The position numbers and the translations under genes are program-made. A DNA stretch of 64,000 bases, taken from NCBI RefSeq assembly GCF_016587355.1, contig NZ_BNJF01000004.1, positions 682,001 through 746,000 on the forward strand, written 5' to 3'. The notes below the pieces were generated by a model. The model saw only the letters and a list, made by a program, of their open reading frames with translations, ran no database searches and was not told the DNA's origin. This DNA comes from Ktedonospora formicarum. GTDB lineage: Bacteria > Chloroflexota > Ktedonobacteria > Ktedonobacterales > Ktedonobacteraceae. Shown here in pieces: positions 55,061 through 63,549 of this stretch (positions are counted from its first letter, which is position 1; each line of letters opens with the position of its first letter).

Positions 55061-55647
55061 TCCTCGGGCTCCTCATCTTGCATCACGTGCTCAACACACT
55101 GCTTGATTTTTTCAGCACGCCGTTTACTGTGACGCCGTCCATACATACGAACCGCCATGCTGGTGATAACGCTCACGAAATCGTCTACCAACTCATCGTC
55201 TGTCTCAGTCTGGAAAATCATCTCCACATGCCGCCCTTGTGCCTCCAATAACGTGACGATATAGTGAGCGCCGAAGCGGGTCAAGCGGTCTCGATTCTCA
55301 ACAATGATGGTTCCGATACTGCTATCAGCGAGCAGTTTTTCCAATTTCGGACGTTTGTCATTGAGTCCCGAGGCAATCTCTGTCACTTCTTTGGAGACCT
55401 GATAGCCTTTGGCCGCTGCGTAATCCTTTAAGCGTGCAAGTTGGCGGGTTAAATCCTCTTTTTGATCAAGTGAGGAGACCCGCGCATACAGGGCAATACG
55501 TCCCGTCAGAGGTTGCACAGTCTGTGGATCACGCACAATGACGGTTCCGGTCTCTGTTTGATAGGCATCTAGCATGCCCGCCTTGTACCATCGCCATGCG
55601 GTCTTGTAGCTAATGCCCTGTTGTCGTGCATATGTGCTTAACTTCAT
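54994..55647 (-). CDS. tnpA: IS607-family serine recombinase TnpA
   Basis: This intact 217-residue protein has a MerR-like helix-turn-helix (LSTYARQQGISYKTAWRWYK) and the serine recombinase domain with the catalytic motif LYARVSSLDQK, then VSKEVTEIASGLNDKRPKLE and IIVENRDRLTRFG. Catalytic Ser and flanking Arg are present. IS607 TnpA inserts via a synaptic tetramer with little target specificity. The 3' end overlaps the tnpB pseudogene. The N-terminal ~55 residues are nearly repeated in the fragment at 62485-62703. Confidence 0.9.
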   Translation of the reverse strand: MKLSTYARQQGISYKTAWRWYKAGMLDAYQTETGTVIVRDPQTVQPLTGRIALYARVSSLDQKEDLTRQLARLKDYAAAKGYQVSKEVTEIASGLNDKRPKLEKLLADSSIGTIIVENRDRLTRFGAHYIVTLLEAQGRHVEMIFQTETDDELVDDFVSVITSMAVRMYGRRHSKRRAEKIKQCVEHVMQDEEPEECSSSRAIGSNETSMMHNKRSL

Positions 55648-55766
55648 GGCTATATTTTAGCATATTCTGTCCATGTGTGGCAACATCTTATAAAAAGAGA
55701 TTTCACCCTCATGAAAATGTGTTGTAGCACATCCTTTGTACAATAGCGCCATGAGAGGTGAAAACT

Positions 55767-56501
55767 ATGGGGCGACGACAACTCATCATCGAGCAAGCCT
55801 CTTTCTGTAGCGAGAGGCTTCCCTTTCGGGTACATATCCATGTTGATGATCAGACACCTATTGGCCCATCATGGGTGACAACACTGGCAACGCACTTACA
55901 CTATCCTCTGGTTGACTCCTTTGGCGCTCCCATCACGTACCGCTTGCGGTGCATCTCGCGAAAAGGTCTCCTGCTGACATCAAGCCGCTTTGTTGATGTC
56001 GAATTTCCTTCTGGGAGCCATTTTGTCCTGGAGCCTGAGACCTATCACACAGAAGAGATGCCAGCTGTCGCACTTGACCAGCGTTTCTCTACGAATCAAG
56101 CCGACTCTTCCTTGCGGATTTCTCGACGAGTGATCATAAGAAGTTGTATGCTTGCAGGCGTTAGCTTGTTTGGGCTGGGTTCGGGGGTAACAACCGCCTT
56201 TGCCCAACGCCTCCTGACGCAAAAGCCTAGTATCACATCAACTCACAAGCAGGCAACACCGCTCCCCTCTGGCATTTGGGGAGAGAAAAGGAGCAATGTT
56301 GGGAAGGGAGGAGAGGCAGAGAGCAGGAGTGGAGGAGGCGCGCACCTCCCCACCAGATCCTCCCACGCATCCTTCCTGAGTACCTTTTGCTTGCCAGGGG
56401 TAGGCCTATACAATAGAACAACGACTCTTATTAAAGCACATGCAAGCACAGATTATATCATGCTTGATTCCAAGTGCGCCTATTTGTCACTTTCTGTCTA
56501 A
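55767..56501 (+). CDS. Hypothetical protein with one membrane helix
   Basis: The first ~95 residues (QASFCSERLPFRVHIHVDDQ; WVTTLATHLHYPLVDSFGAP; FVDVEFPSGSHFVLEPE) form a beta-rich cytosolic domain with a ubiquitin-like or FHA-associated feel that I cannot name. A membrane helix follows near residue 125-145 (IIRSCMLAGVSLFGLGSGVT). The tail after residue ~150 is Ser/Gly-rich and low in order. I take the ATG at 55767; a GTG three codons earlier is possible. The C-terminal part may be out-of-frame sequence after damage. Confidence 0.45.
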   Translation: MGRRQLIIEQASFCSERLPFRVHIHVDDQTPIGPSWVTTLATHLHYPLVDSFGAPITYRLRCISRKGLLLTSSRFVDVEFPSGSHFVLEPETYHTEEMPAVALDQRFSTNQADSSLRISRRVIIRSCMLAGVSLFGLGSGVTTAFAQRLLTQKPSITSTHKQATPLPSGIWGEKRSNVGKGGEAESRSGGGAHLPTRSSHASFLSTFCLPGVGLYNRTTTLIKAHASTDYIMLDSKCAYLSLSV

Positions 56502-56589
56502 AGAAATAAAAACGAATTATAACCCCACTGTATTCTCAAATACGCATGAAAAAGGAGCGCATGAATGACACTTGAATAGCTTTGGACAG

Positions 56590-57447
56590 TCAAAAACATA
56601 TATACTCTAAGGGGGAAACGTGGGCCAGCCGCCACTCACCTGGCCGTTGTTCGTGGTGTCGAAGAAATGCGGCCGAGAAAGCGTTTGTTGAGCTATAGCC
56701 AACTCGCCTTGCGATTTCGGTAATGCTCAACTCTCCTGCTTGTAAGAGGTCTCGCGCAAGCGCCATTCTCCAACCAGCTAAGTAACGCATAGGTGGCTCA
56801 CCCAGTGCCCGTTCAAAGTTACGCGCAAATGCCGCTCTTGACATCCGACAGAGAGAGGCGAGCTCAGGAACAGTCCATGTGTTCTCTGGATGTGAGTGAA
56901 TAACTTGCAGCGCCGCACCCAGTCGCGAATCATTCGCAGCACTAAACCAAGCTGGAGGTGCTGGGCTCTGCTCTAGGCTCGCCCGAAGCGCGTACACAAT
57001 GAGCAGGTCTAATAGCCTATTCAACACCGTTTGATGGCCAGGACTCGGTTGATTAAGCTCGTTCGAGACTAGCGTAATGATTTGGTGTAGCGGCTCGTTG
57101 GGGGTTGTCTGGAGTACAAGAATTGGTGGAAGCGTTTTTAGCAACCCCAATCCAATATCGCCTGAAAACTGGTATGCTCCACACATAAAGACTGATGTGT
57201 CTGGGTTACTCGAGGTATCATTACTGGTACATTTTGCTAAGAATTCCTCATGTGAAATACAGGGGGCACCAGGACTATACGCAAGGTGGTGATTTTGTCC
57301 TCCAGGAACAAGCGCAAGATTACCAGGTACCAGTTCCTGAGCATTCGAGTGATCATCAGTCCATATATAGGCTCGGTTCTTCAAAACCATATGAACCGTT
57401 AACTGTATGCTCCCTGGTAAAACAATACCCCATGGAGGTAAATGCAA
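56590..57447 (-). CDS. AraC-family regulator, N-terminally truncated
   Basis: The frame encodes a cupin-like sensor (LPPWGIVLPGSIQLTVHMVL; AQELVPGNLALVPGGQNHHL) and an AraC-type double helix-turn-helix (WTVPELASLCRMSRAAFARN; GELSITEIARRVGYSSTNAF; FSAAFLRHHEQRPGEWR). Relatives have about 20-30 more N-terminal residues. Here the first codon is a TTG 15 codons after an in-frame TAG, so the 5' end seems to have been lost where the AT-rich YaaC-like gene begins. Expression and function are doubtful. Confidence 0.75.
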   Translation of the reverse strand: MHLPPWGIVLPGSIQLTVHMVLKNRAYIWTDDHSNAQELVPGNLALVPGGQNHHLAYSPGAPCISHEEFLAKCTSNDTSSNPDTSVFMCGAYQFSGDIGLGLLKTLPPILVLQTTPNEPLHQIITLVSNELNQPSPGHQTVLNRLLDLLIVYALRASLEQSPAPPAWFSAANDSRLGAALQVIHSHPENTWTVPELASLCRMSRAAFARNFERALGEPPMRYLAGWRMALARDLLQAGELSITEIARRVGYSSTNAFSAAFLRHHEQRPGEWRLAHVSPLEYICF

Positions 57448-58698
57448 TATGCTACAATCGATAAATGCCTAAAAGCCGGTTTGATTAAGCAAAATCAAAT
57501 GAATGGATTAAATATGACTCAAATTGCAAAACCTAATGCGCGCTCATTTGATGGTTGGATGAGACTACCTATAAGCAAACATCTTGTCAGGCAATATACT
57601 ATTAATGACCCTGCTTATGATTTGTGGAGCGCTTTAAAATATTATTCTGAAGTAGAAGAAGTCGGATTACATTTAATTCAGACAAAAGGATTGCAACCAC
57701 AACAACTTCAACAAGAAATATTTGATTACTTTCGAGCTTTTATTCGACAGGCAAATTCTTACTATGAATCAGCCAAACTGCTTCATTATAGGTCCAGCAG
57801 TTTACTGTATTATTATAGCTTTTTGAACTTAGTAAAAGCGTATCTTTTACTAGAAGACCCTCAATGGATAATGGGCAGAACTGGTCATGCAGTAACCCAT
57901 GGATTAACCTATAGGCCAAGCACAACTAACACAGACTTTCTACTAGAAGCAGTCAGAGTAAATGAGGGGATTTTCCCAAAATTTTATGAAGCACAAACAA
58001 ACAGACCTCTATCCGCAACCGAGACTGTAACTCTAAATATTAAGGAGATGTTAGGGTATCCAAGCGATATCAGTTCCGAATATCAACTCACTGGCTATGG
58101 GAACTTCAAAATTTTTTCTCCACTTGTAGCAGTAGTAACTGACCAGTCTCAAAACCTTGCATGGACAATTATTGCGATCCCAGCAATAGCCGACCTTGAT
58201 AATTTCTTCAATCTGCAACCGAAATTTTTACATACCTATCAAGAAATAGAAATTAACAAACAAATGCTTGCCCAAATATTTAATAAAGATGTGCCAGAAT
58301 TAAACTACAACTTCAGATTTTTTCAAGATATAACGCCCATACCACTGATTAATAATAGGACAGTCCCTTTAGCTCAACTCAGGCAAAAAATTGTCGATAC
58401 ATTAAACCCGTATATCGGAACGCACTACTACAATGATAATGCGGACTTTGACCTCGCATTTCCTTACCAAGACCCAGTAACATCCATATGGCTCCCTATA
58501 ACAGAAGGTTTGTCAATCTATGTAACTATGTTCTATCTTTCGAGTCTCGTTAGATACAGACCAAACTATCTCGAAACTCTGTTAAACCATAAACCTGCTT
58601 GGCTCATAGAAAATTTCGTAACGAACACTCCTCAAGTATTTTTAAGAATAATGGTCAGTAAAATAACAGGGAAAGAGATTATTCATCTCCGACGATAA
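57442..58698 (+). CDS. YaaC-like protein, AT-rich
   Basis: The protein of up to 418 residues has the YaaC-type helical pattern: SYYESAKLLHYRSSSLLYYY-like (NSYYESAKLLHYRSSSLLYY), SFLNLVKAYLLLEDP and HAVTHGLTY, then an alpha-beta C-terminal part ending in VTMFYLSSLVRYRPNYLETL. YaaC proteins are of unknown function; the HEPN-like helical arrangement and patchy distribution suit a defence or toxin role (inference). It is clearly more AT-rich than its neighbours. The start at 57442 has GGAGGT almost adjacent; 57499 or 57514 are alternatives without ribosome sites. It overlaps the truncated AraC start by 6 bp. Confidence 0.65.
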   Translation: MQYATIDKCLKAGLIKQNQMNGLNMTQIAKPNARSFDGWMRLPISKHLVRQYTINDPAYDLWSALKYYSEVEEVGLHLIQTKGLQPQQLQQEIFDYFRAFIRQANSYYESAKLLHYRSSSLLYYYSFLNLVKAYLLLEDPQWIMGRTGHAVTHGLTYRPSTTNTDFLLEAVRVNEGIFPKFYEAQTNRPLSATETVTLNIKEMLGYPSDISSEYQLTGYGNFKIFSPLVAVVTDQSQNLAWTIIAIPAIADLDNFFNLQPKFLHTYQEIEINKQMLAQIFNKDVPELNYNFRFFQDITPIPLINNRTVPLAQLRQKIVDTLNPYIGTHYYNDNADFDLAFPYQDPVTSIWLPITEGLSIYVTMFYLSSLVRYRPNYLETLLNHKPAWLIENFVTNTPQVFLRIMVSKITGKEIIHLRR

Positions 58699-58849
58699 CC
58701 AAAGGCATCAAGTTTAGACCTAAATTTTATCCCAATTCGTGGCACGAAGCTCACGCTGTGATGGCTATCGTCTTCCTCGGGGTGGTCAGTCCCGGACCTC
58801 ATCCGTTTTCAGGACGAGGTTTCCCAGGACAGTGAAGGAGTCCAGTGAC

Positions 58850-59686
58850 TCAGGGATGAAGAGCATGTTCCCCAGTCAGAATGCGCTCTTCCGTCAGGAC
58901 GAACTCGCTCAATTGTTGCATTGTTACCGTGGTGCTGGATGGCCCGAAGAGGACCCCTTGTTCCTGTGCCAAAGCGGTAGATACCTGGCACAAACGCTGA
59001 GTGAAACGGCTGTTTGCCTCGCTGTAGCGGGCAAGAGGTTCCTCTGGAAGAGCTTCATCCATCCAAACAGCATAGAAGACTTCTGCCAAAGCGAGATGGT
59101 GCAGTACTTGGCGCAGCGACCATCCGCCGTCTGGAGGGGTCCAGTCAAGCTCCCCCATACTTAGTTGCTGGGTACGTTGTGCTACGAGCGAAACCACCAG
59201 ATCGATGCGCCAGAGCCACGCTTGCAGTTCTACCGTAGACAGAGATTGCAGGTCTTCCGGTAGCGTCTCTGCGGAGGTGGCCCAGCCATCAGTGGGGATT
59301 GGTATGATGCCTTGCCGCTGCCAGGCCAGCCATTGATCGATCTGGTTCAGGTGATCAAGCGCATGATCCAGAATCCGGCGCAAAATTTTGCGGGGGGTAT
59401 AGCTGTGTTCTGTATCAACCAGGACAAGATGAGTGGGATCATGCTGAACGAGACGTTCCAGGTAGGGACGTGCATAGGCATGAGCAGCGAGGAGATGCTC
59501 TCCTGGGTCAAGCGGCCAAAGGTGGAGCTTCGCGGCCAAGGCAGCCTCTGTAGCGGTAAGCTCTTGGAACTGGGTTATCTCAAGCTTCCCTTCCTGGGCC
59601 AGCGAGAGCACCTGGGCGCGAGATTGAGCCAGTTGTTTCAGCAAGGGTTTTTGTTCAGCATGAAGTGAGTGGACTTCAAAATGCAT
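58850..59686 (-). CDS. DinB-family protein
   Basis: The C-terminal half of this 278-residue protein is a DinB-like four-helix bundle (DGGWSLRQVLHHLALAEVFY with a metal-ligand His, HALDHLNQIDQWLAWQRQG). The N-terminal half, starting MHFEVHSLHAEQKPLLKQLA, carries another HSY/H..DH set (TEHSYTPRKILRRILDHALD). DinB-fold proteins include thiol-dependent (bacillithiol or mycothiol) transferases. Divergent from the ArsR gene with a 76-bp shared intergenic region that holds that gene's operator, so both may be under the same control. Confidence 0.75.
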   Translation of the reverse strand: MHFEVHSLHAEQKPLLKQLAQSRAQVLSLAQEGKLEITQFQELTATEAALAAKLHLWPLDPGEHLLAAHAYARPYLERLVQHDPTHLVLVDTEHSYTPRKILRRILDHALDHLNQIDQWLAWQRQGIIPIPTDGWATSAETLPEDLQSLSTVELQAWLWRIDLVVSLVAQRTQQLSMGELDWTPPDGGWSLRQVLHHLALAEVFYAVWMDEALPEEPLARYSEANSRFTQRLCQVSTALAQEQGVLFGPSSTTVTMQQLSEFVLTEERILTGEHALHP

Positions 59687-59727
59687 AAGGATCTCCTTCT
59701 TGTTTCTTGCTTCTTAAGCAGATCCCA

Positions 59728-59764
59728 TTGTACCCTTGGAATATTTCGTCTATAATCGAAATAT
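59728..59764 (+). promoter_or_regulatory. Sigma70-type promoter with overlapping operator
   Basis: TTGTAC (59728-59733), a 17-bp spacer and TATAAT (59751-59756) form a near-consensus promoter whose +1 would fall on or next to the ArsR ATG at 59763, implying a leaderless transcript. An inverted repeat ATATTTCG (59741-59748) and CGAAATAT (59757-59764) flanks the -10 box, the expected autorepression operator for an ArsR-type protein. Confidence 0.65.
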
Positions 59765-60467
59765 GAATGACACCCCTAAAGACGTCAATATTGCTGCCGT
59801 CGCGGCACTCATCAGCAACCCATCCAGGGCGGTGATGCTCGATGCATTGCTGAATAAGCAAGCGCTCCCTGCTGGAGAACTGACCTATCGCGCGGGCATT
59901 TCGCCACAGACGGCCAGCGCTCATCTGGCAAAACTGGTCGATGGTGGTTTGCTCATCCTCCAGACGCAGGGGCGGCATCGCTACTATGCCTTGAGCGGTC
60001 CAGAAGTAGCACACGCGCTGGAAGCCCTGGCGGTCATTGCTCCCCCGGCGAGAGTGCGTTCTCTGCGTGCCTCAGTCATTGCAGAGCGCCTCCATTTTGC
60101 CCGCACCTGCTACGATCACCTTGCTGGCAAACTTGGTGTGAGCCTCACCCAGGCATTGCTGGATGCCGAAATCCTGCACCTGGAGGAACAGAACCCGTGC
60201 TATCAGGTCACAGAACCAGGTGTGGCTTTCCTCTCGGACTTCGGCATCAGCCTGGAAAAGCTCCGGCATCAACGTCGTGCATTTGCCCGACCTTGCCTGG
60301 ATTGGAGCGAGCGGCGCAATCACCTTGCTGGCGCGCTGGGTGCTGCTCTTTGTGAGCGGCTCTTCCAGTTAGGCTGGTTGGAAAAACGCTCCTCTGAAAG
60401 AATGGTGCAAGTGACCAGGCATGGCTTGGAAGGCTTGAGAAAAACCTTTGGACTCCAGTTTCCTTGA
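59763..60467 (+). CDS. ArsR-family transcriptional regulator
   Basis: This protein of 234 residues has the ArsR winged helix in its first ~90 residues (AAVAALISNPSRAVMLDALL; LTYRAGISPQTASAHLAKLV; LLILQTQGRHRYYALSGPEV). A C-terminal domain contains RLHFARTCYDHLAGKLGVSL and PCLDWSERRNHLAGALGAAL with Cys residues that could sense metal, thiol or oxidant. Start at 59763: no ribosome site exists, but the promoter position implies a leaderless mRNA. It probably represses its own promoter and the divergent DinB-fold gene. Confidence 0.85.
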   Translation: MNDTPKDVNIAAVAALISNPSRAVMLDALLNKQALPAGELTYRAGISPQTASAHLAKLVDGGLLILQTQGRHRYYALSGPEVAHALEALAVIAPPARVRSLRASVIAERLHFARTCYDHLAGKLGVSLTQALLDAEILHLEEQNPCYQVTEPGVAFLSDFGISLEKLRHQRRAFARPCLDWSERRNHLAGALGAALCERLFQLGWLEKRSSERMVQVTRHGLEGLRKTFGLQFP

Positions 60468-60572
60468 ATCTCAGTTGGGAAGCCGACTGGGAACTTTTGC
60501 CGGTGTGGCAACGTCTTGTACATGAGGGAGGCTCCAACTGTTCACAAGAATTGTCTCTTGGAGGAAGAAGAC

Positions 60573-60995
60573 ATGCAGCGAGCAAAATCGCCAAAGGTTT
60601 GGCTTACGCTGGTCGCCATCCTGATTCTCGCCTTATTCCTAGGCGTCTCTGCCTGGAGAAATTCCAGCTCTCCCTGTGACCCAATGGGCCAAGGTCACGG
60701 AGTGATTGATTCCATAGATCAAACCTTTGTGTTTGCTCAAATAAGACTCTACACACCAGGAGCGCCCATCCATCCTGGCATAAGCCGAGATCATACCATT
60801 GTTAGTACGGACTGGGCAACCCATTTCTTTCGTCAATATGGTACCAATTGCAAATCGGCGCAACGTGCCTCGCTCTCTGATCTAGCGAAAGGGCAATCCA
60901 TCATTGCCTGGTCAAAAGACCTGAGAAACAACAACAGCTATCCAGCAACATTCAATGCCTCAGATGTGGTAATTGTAATGCCGACCACTCAATAG
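60573..60995 (+). CDS. Membrane-anchored small hypothetical protein
   Basis: This 140-residue protein has an N-terminal signal anchor (VWLTLVAILILALFLGVSAW) and an extracytoplasmic beta-rich domain with two Cys (SSPCDPM; GTNCKSAQ). The C-terminus (ATFNASDVVIVMP) resembles small OB- or DUF-type secreted domains. The start at 60573 is fixed by GGAGGAAG; an in-frame start at 60516 lacks support. It follows the ArsR gene by 105 bp and may be cotranscribed. Confidence 0.6.
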   Translation: MQRAKSPKVWLTLVAILILALFLGVSAWRNSSSPCDPMGQGHGVIDSIDQTFVFAQIRLYTPGAPIHPGISRDHTIVSTDWATHFFRQYGTNCKSAQRASLSDLAKGQSIIAWSKDLRNNNSYPATFNASDVVIVMPTTQ

Positions 60996-61164
60996 TCATC
61001 CTCTGAGCATCATGGAAAAAGAATGCCCAATTTACCAATTCGCATCTCTTCTATCTCCACTAAAAAAGCCACGCGTGAAGACGGCTCACATGTGGCTTTG
61101 TTTTGCTCTCTTTCTATTCAACCCGTGTAGTAGCAGGGCTTGTACTCTAAGGGAATATATGCTT

Positions 61165-61542
61165 CTACGGACAGTAGGGATAATCAGTACAGTACGCTCT
61201 TTTCAGAATATCCGATCTGACGGACGTGCTCGGTCTGATGCCCGTACCATACCCACCTCCTCCAATGGGACCAAGTCCTGGGCTTTCAATTGCAGGTCCA
61301 CCACCTCCTCCAATGGGACCAAGTCCTGGGCTTTCAATTGCGGGTCCAAACCTACCATAGCCACTGTAATACCTTATAAAACCAGGGCCACCTTGGACCG
61401 GTTGATGCTTTCCTAGAACCTTTGTGGAAACACTCGCCCTGGTACTGGCAGCAGAAGCTGGCATTGGAGAGCTAATCATGAGCAACAGGGTGAACAGCCC
61501 ACTCAGAAAGAGGATGGCAACGCCTTTGCTTCTCAAAGACAT
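61165..61542 (-). CDS. Small secreted Gly/Pro-rich protein A
   Basis: This 125-residue protein has a signal peptide (KGVAILFLSGLFTLLLMISS, cleavage near ASAAS) and a mature region with GGPGFIRYYSGYGRFGPAIE. Two exact copies of the 16-residue unit GPAIESPGLGPIGGGG follow, then a Cys-containing tail (YCTDYPYC). The start at 61542 follows AAGGAG. It shares the GGP...GYGRFGP motif with the neighbouring secreted protein at 61702. The role is unknown; a surface-exposed or antimicrobial-like peptide is possible. Confidence 0.6.
   Translation of the reverse strand: MSLRSKGVAILFLSGLFTLLLMISSPMPASAASTRASVSTKVLGKHQPVQGGPGFIRYYSGYGRFGPAIESPGLGPIGGGGGPAIESPGLGPIGGGGYGTGIRPSTSVRSDILKRAYCTDYPYCP
61253..61348 (-). 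repeat. Two 48-bp tandem repeats within secreted protein
   Basis: Units 61253-61300 and 61301-61348 differ at one or two bases and encode GPAIESPGLGPIGGGG twice. Such near-identity suggests recent duplication and possible length variation. Confidence 0.8.
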
Positions 61543-61701
61543 GGTATTGCTCCTTCTCCTTGCCAAGGGGACGAGGGCCAACAACAAACACGATCAGAAT
61601 AGGCAAGCAAAGCACTAAACACAAACCGCGTCTCTATCTCTAGGCAAGCTAGTAGTAGTAGCCCACAGGCGATCCCGAAGGTTGTGCCGTATAGTCGATC
61701 A

Positions 61702-62133
61702 TCAACCTGGACCTGGATATGGACCTGGATGATGAACAAATTTACAGGCGAAACTGATTGAATTCGGGATGCGTACCATCGTCCCACCCCGATCAAGGCA
61801 AGCGCGGTAGTATGGGTCGTGCGTATACTGGTACTGTGTGATGGGGTCATACCCTGAAAAGGACTTCGCCATAATACTTCTGTGCTCAAACAGGTACTGT
61901 TTGATAGGGTCATACTCACCAGACCCACCAGAGCTACCATATTCACCCCAGGGACCGAAGCGACCGTAGCCACCCCAGGGACCGCCTTGCGTCGTGTTTA
62001 CATGAGTTTGTGCTTTTGTTGGGGTAAGGCTTGCTGCGGAGGCGTTAGCTGCCGTTCTCATGACGAAGACAACAGCGACGATCACACTAAGCATGACCAG
62101 GCAAAGGCTTTTCCCTATAGCGGGAAGACTCAT
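61702..62133 (-). CDS. Small secreted Gly/Tyr-rich protein B
   Basis: This 143-residue protein starts MSLPAIGKSLCLVMLSVIVA with a signal peptide ending near ANASA. The mature part has GGPWGGYGRFGPWGEYGSSG, then two related units (EYDPIKQYLFEHRSIMAKSF; GYDPITQYQYTHDPYYRACL) and a Cys pair (ACLDRG; FACKFVHHPG). GAGGAG precedes the ATG. A paralogue of the protein at 61165 by its GGP..GYGRFGP motif and gene position; probably exported. No function known. Confidence 0.6.
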   Translation of the reverse strand: MSLPAIGKSLCLVMLSVIVAVVFVMRTAANASAASLTPTKAQTHVNTTQGGPWGGYGRFGPWGEYGSSGGSGEYDPIKQYLFEHRSIMAKSFSGYDPITQYQYTHDPYYRACLDRGGTMVRIPNSISFACKFVHHPGPYPGPG

Positions 62134-62189
62134 GTTTTTTCTCCTCAGTACTTGAGTCTAGATTGCTCCTGTCATGTCTATCGTTTGAG

Positions 62190-62344
62190 GATACTACTAC
62201 AAGCGCTACAGCAGGAGCTGATAGCAACGTGAGTGACCGCCGAGTTCCCTGTTCAAGTAAATCGACCACATGCGGACGCGGGACAAGTTTAGCCCGCAGG
62301 GGTGGCACATGGAATTTACTTGCGAGCAAGGCATTTTTGAGCAT
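62190..62344 (-). pseudogene. LuxR/MalT regulator N-terminal fragment
   Basis: The minus strand starts at an ATG and reads LKNALLASKFHVPPLRAKLV then PRPHVVDLLEQGTRRSLTLL-SAP, the typical opening of MalT-type ATPase regulators (K.PPLR..LV.RPRL...L). It diverges right at the Walker A loop (SAPAVAL instead of SAPAGFGKTTL) and stops soon after. A solo 5' fragment. Confidence 0.65.
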
Positions 62345-62484
62345 CACACAGTCTTTCTCATGGGTAGTATCAATGACGATTATACGCTCCTGGAAACATT
62401 TTTGAAAGTCGGAAAATCCTGCATTTCTCTGGAAGAGGGAGGAGAAAGAGCCGGGCCACCGCAGAGCAAAGAAACTCATATGTG

Positions 62485-62703
62485 CTATCGGGGATTTTTC
62501 CAGTCATGAGAAGCACTGTGCCGCCACTGAATCTGAGGAGAGCCTGGAAAGAGAGCAACGCGACCTGTCAGCGCTTGTACAGCTTGCGGATCACGGATAA
62601 TGACGGTTCCTGTTTCAGTCTGGTAAGCATCAAGCAATCCTGCTTTATACCATCGCCATGCGGTTTTGTAGCTAATGCCGTGTTGTCGTGCGTATGCACT
62701 CAA
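62485..62703 (-). pseudogene. tnpA: IS607 TnpA N-terminal fragment
   Basis: The first ~55 codons encode YARQHGISYKTAWRWYKAGL and TETGTVIIRDPQAVQALTGR-VAL, almost the same as the helix-turn-helix of the intact TnpA at 54994-55647. The sequence then becomes unrelated. The upstream leader (TACATTTTAG, AGCATATTTTGTC) also matches the leader of that copy, so this is the left end of a deleted IS607. Confidence 0.75.
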
Positions 62704-62985
62704 CTTTATGCCTACATTTTAGTTAGCATATTTTGTCTATGTATATCAACATTTTTAAAACTATTTGTAACCCTCCGCGGATCGGCTGATTCAAGGTACA
62801 TTACGGGATCCCGATATATTTTCTCTCTAGATTCCGCGAGAGTCAGGTCGCTCTTACCAAAATTTAGAAGGTTTTTTCTGTTGGGATCTCTAAACAGACT
62901 CGACGCAAAAATCTGTGGCGCACCTGTTTTCATGAACAACATATTTGGGTTCGTCAGCCACCACTATTGATCCTGTTATAACAGC

Positions 62986-63354
62986 TTATTGGAAGCAAGA
63001 TTTGTAACCGGCCTCGTACCCTCTATGTTCGCCGTATGCATAGCCACGATCATACTCAGCTTGATTTGCGGAACCAAACACTGTTGACGTTGGTGGGTTA
63101 TATCTTTTCGCCTCACAGTCAGCGACACCTGCCTGGTGGCCTGCCCACTCGCCTTTCAGGTACCCCTCATATAATTTGCCTTGTGTTGCTTGAGTTGGTG
63201 ATTGATCATCTGCCCTCTGGGACGCAGGTGAGATTGACAGAGACGAATAGCTGGTATATGCAGCAGCGGCGGGATAGGAAGCTATCTTCAAAAAGAGTAC
63301 GAGAACACTCAATACTACAACCCCTACTAAGAAGAGCCATAACTTTTTCTGCAT
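62986..63354 (-). CDS. Small secreted Gly/Tyr-rich protein C
   Basis: This 122-residue protein has an N-terminal signal anchor (LWLFLVGVVVLSVLVLFLKI, then AAAAYTSY). The mature region has two degenerate units (YEGYLKGEWAGHQAGVADCE and YDRGYAYGEHRGYEAGYKSC), each ending in a Cys. The GY.xG pattern resembles glycine-zipper or GYEAG-type secreted proteins. AAAGG lies upstream of the ATG at modest strength. Unknown function; one of a local group of small exported proteins. Confidence 0.6.
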   Translation of the reverse strand: MQKKLWLFLVGVVVLSVLVLFLKIASYPAAAAYTSYSSLSISPASQRADDQSPTQATQGKLYEGYLKGEWAGHQAGVADCEAKRYNPPTSTVFGSANQAEYDRGYAYGEHRGYEAGYKSCFQ

Positions 63355-63549
63355 CGAACGAACCTTTCTAGCACTGTTTTGCGCTCCAGCATGTTTCTAA
63401 ACCTAGAGAAACCTGCGCTATACTGAACTTATCAGTAAAGTTCCTCCTGTTGTAATAAGCAGCAGTCCGTATTCGCGCTCAACGCGAGCAGAAGGGATCA
63501 AATACCGGCGTTTTCTCATGTTCTGGTGCCTGAGAAACACAGAGGCATG

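Noticed and set aside
58739..59164. Plus-strand 141-codon frame
   Set aside because: It is antisense to the clearly recognisable DinB-family gene at 58850-59686.
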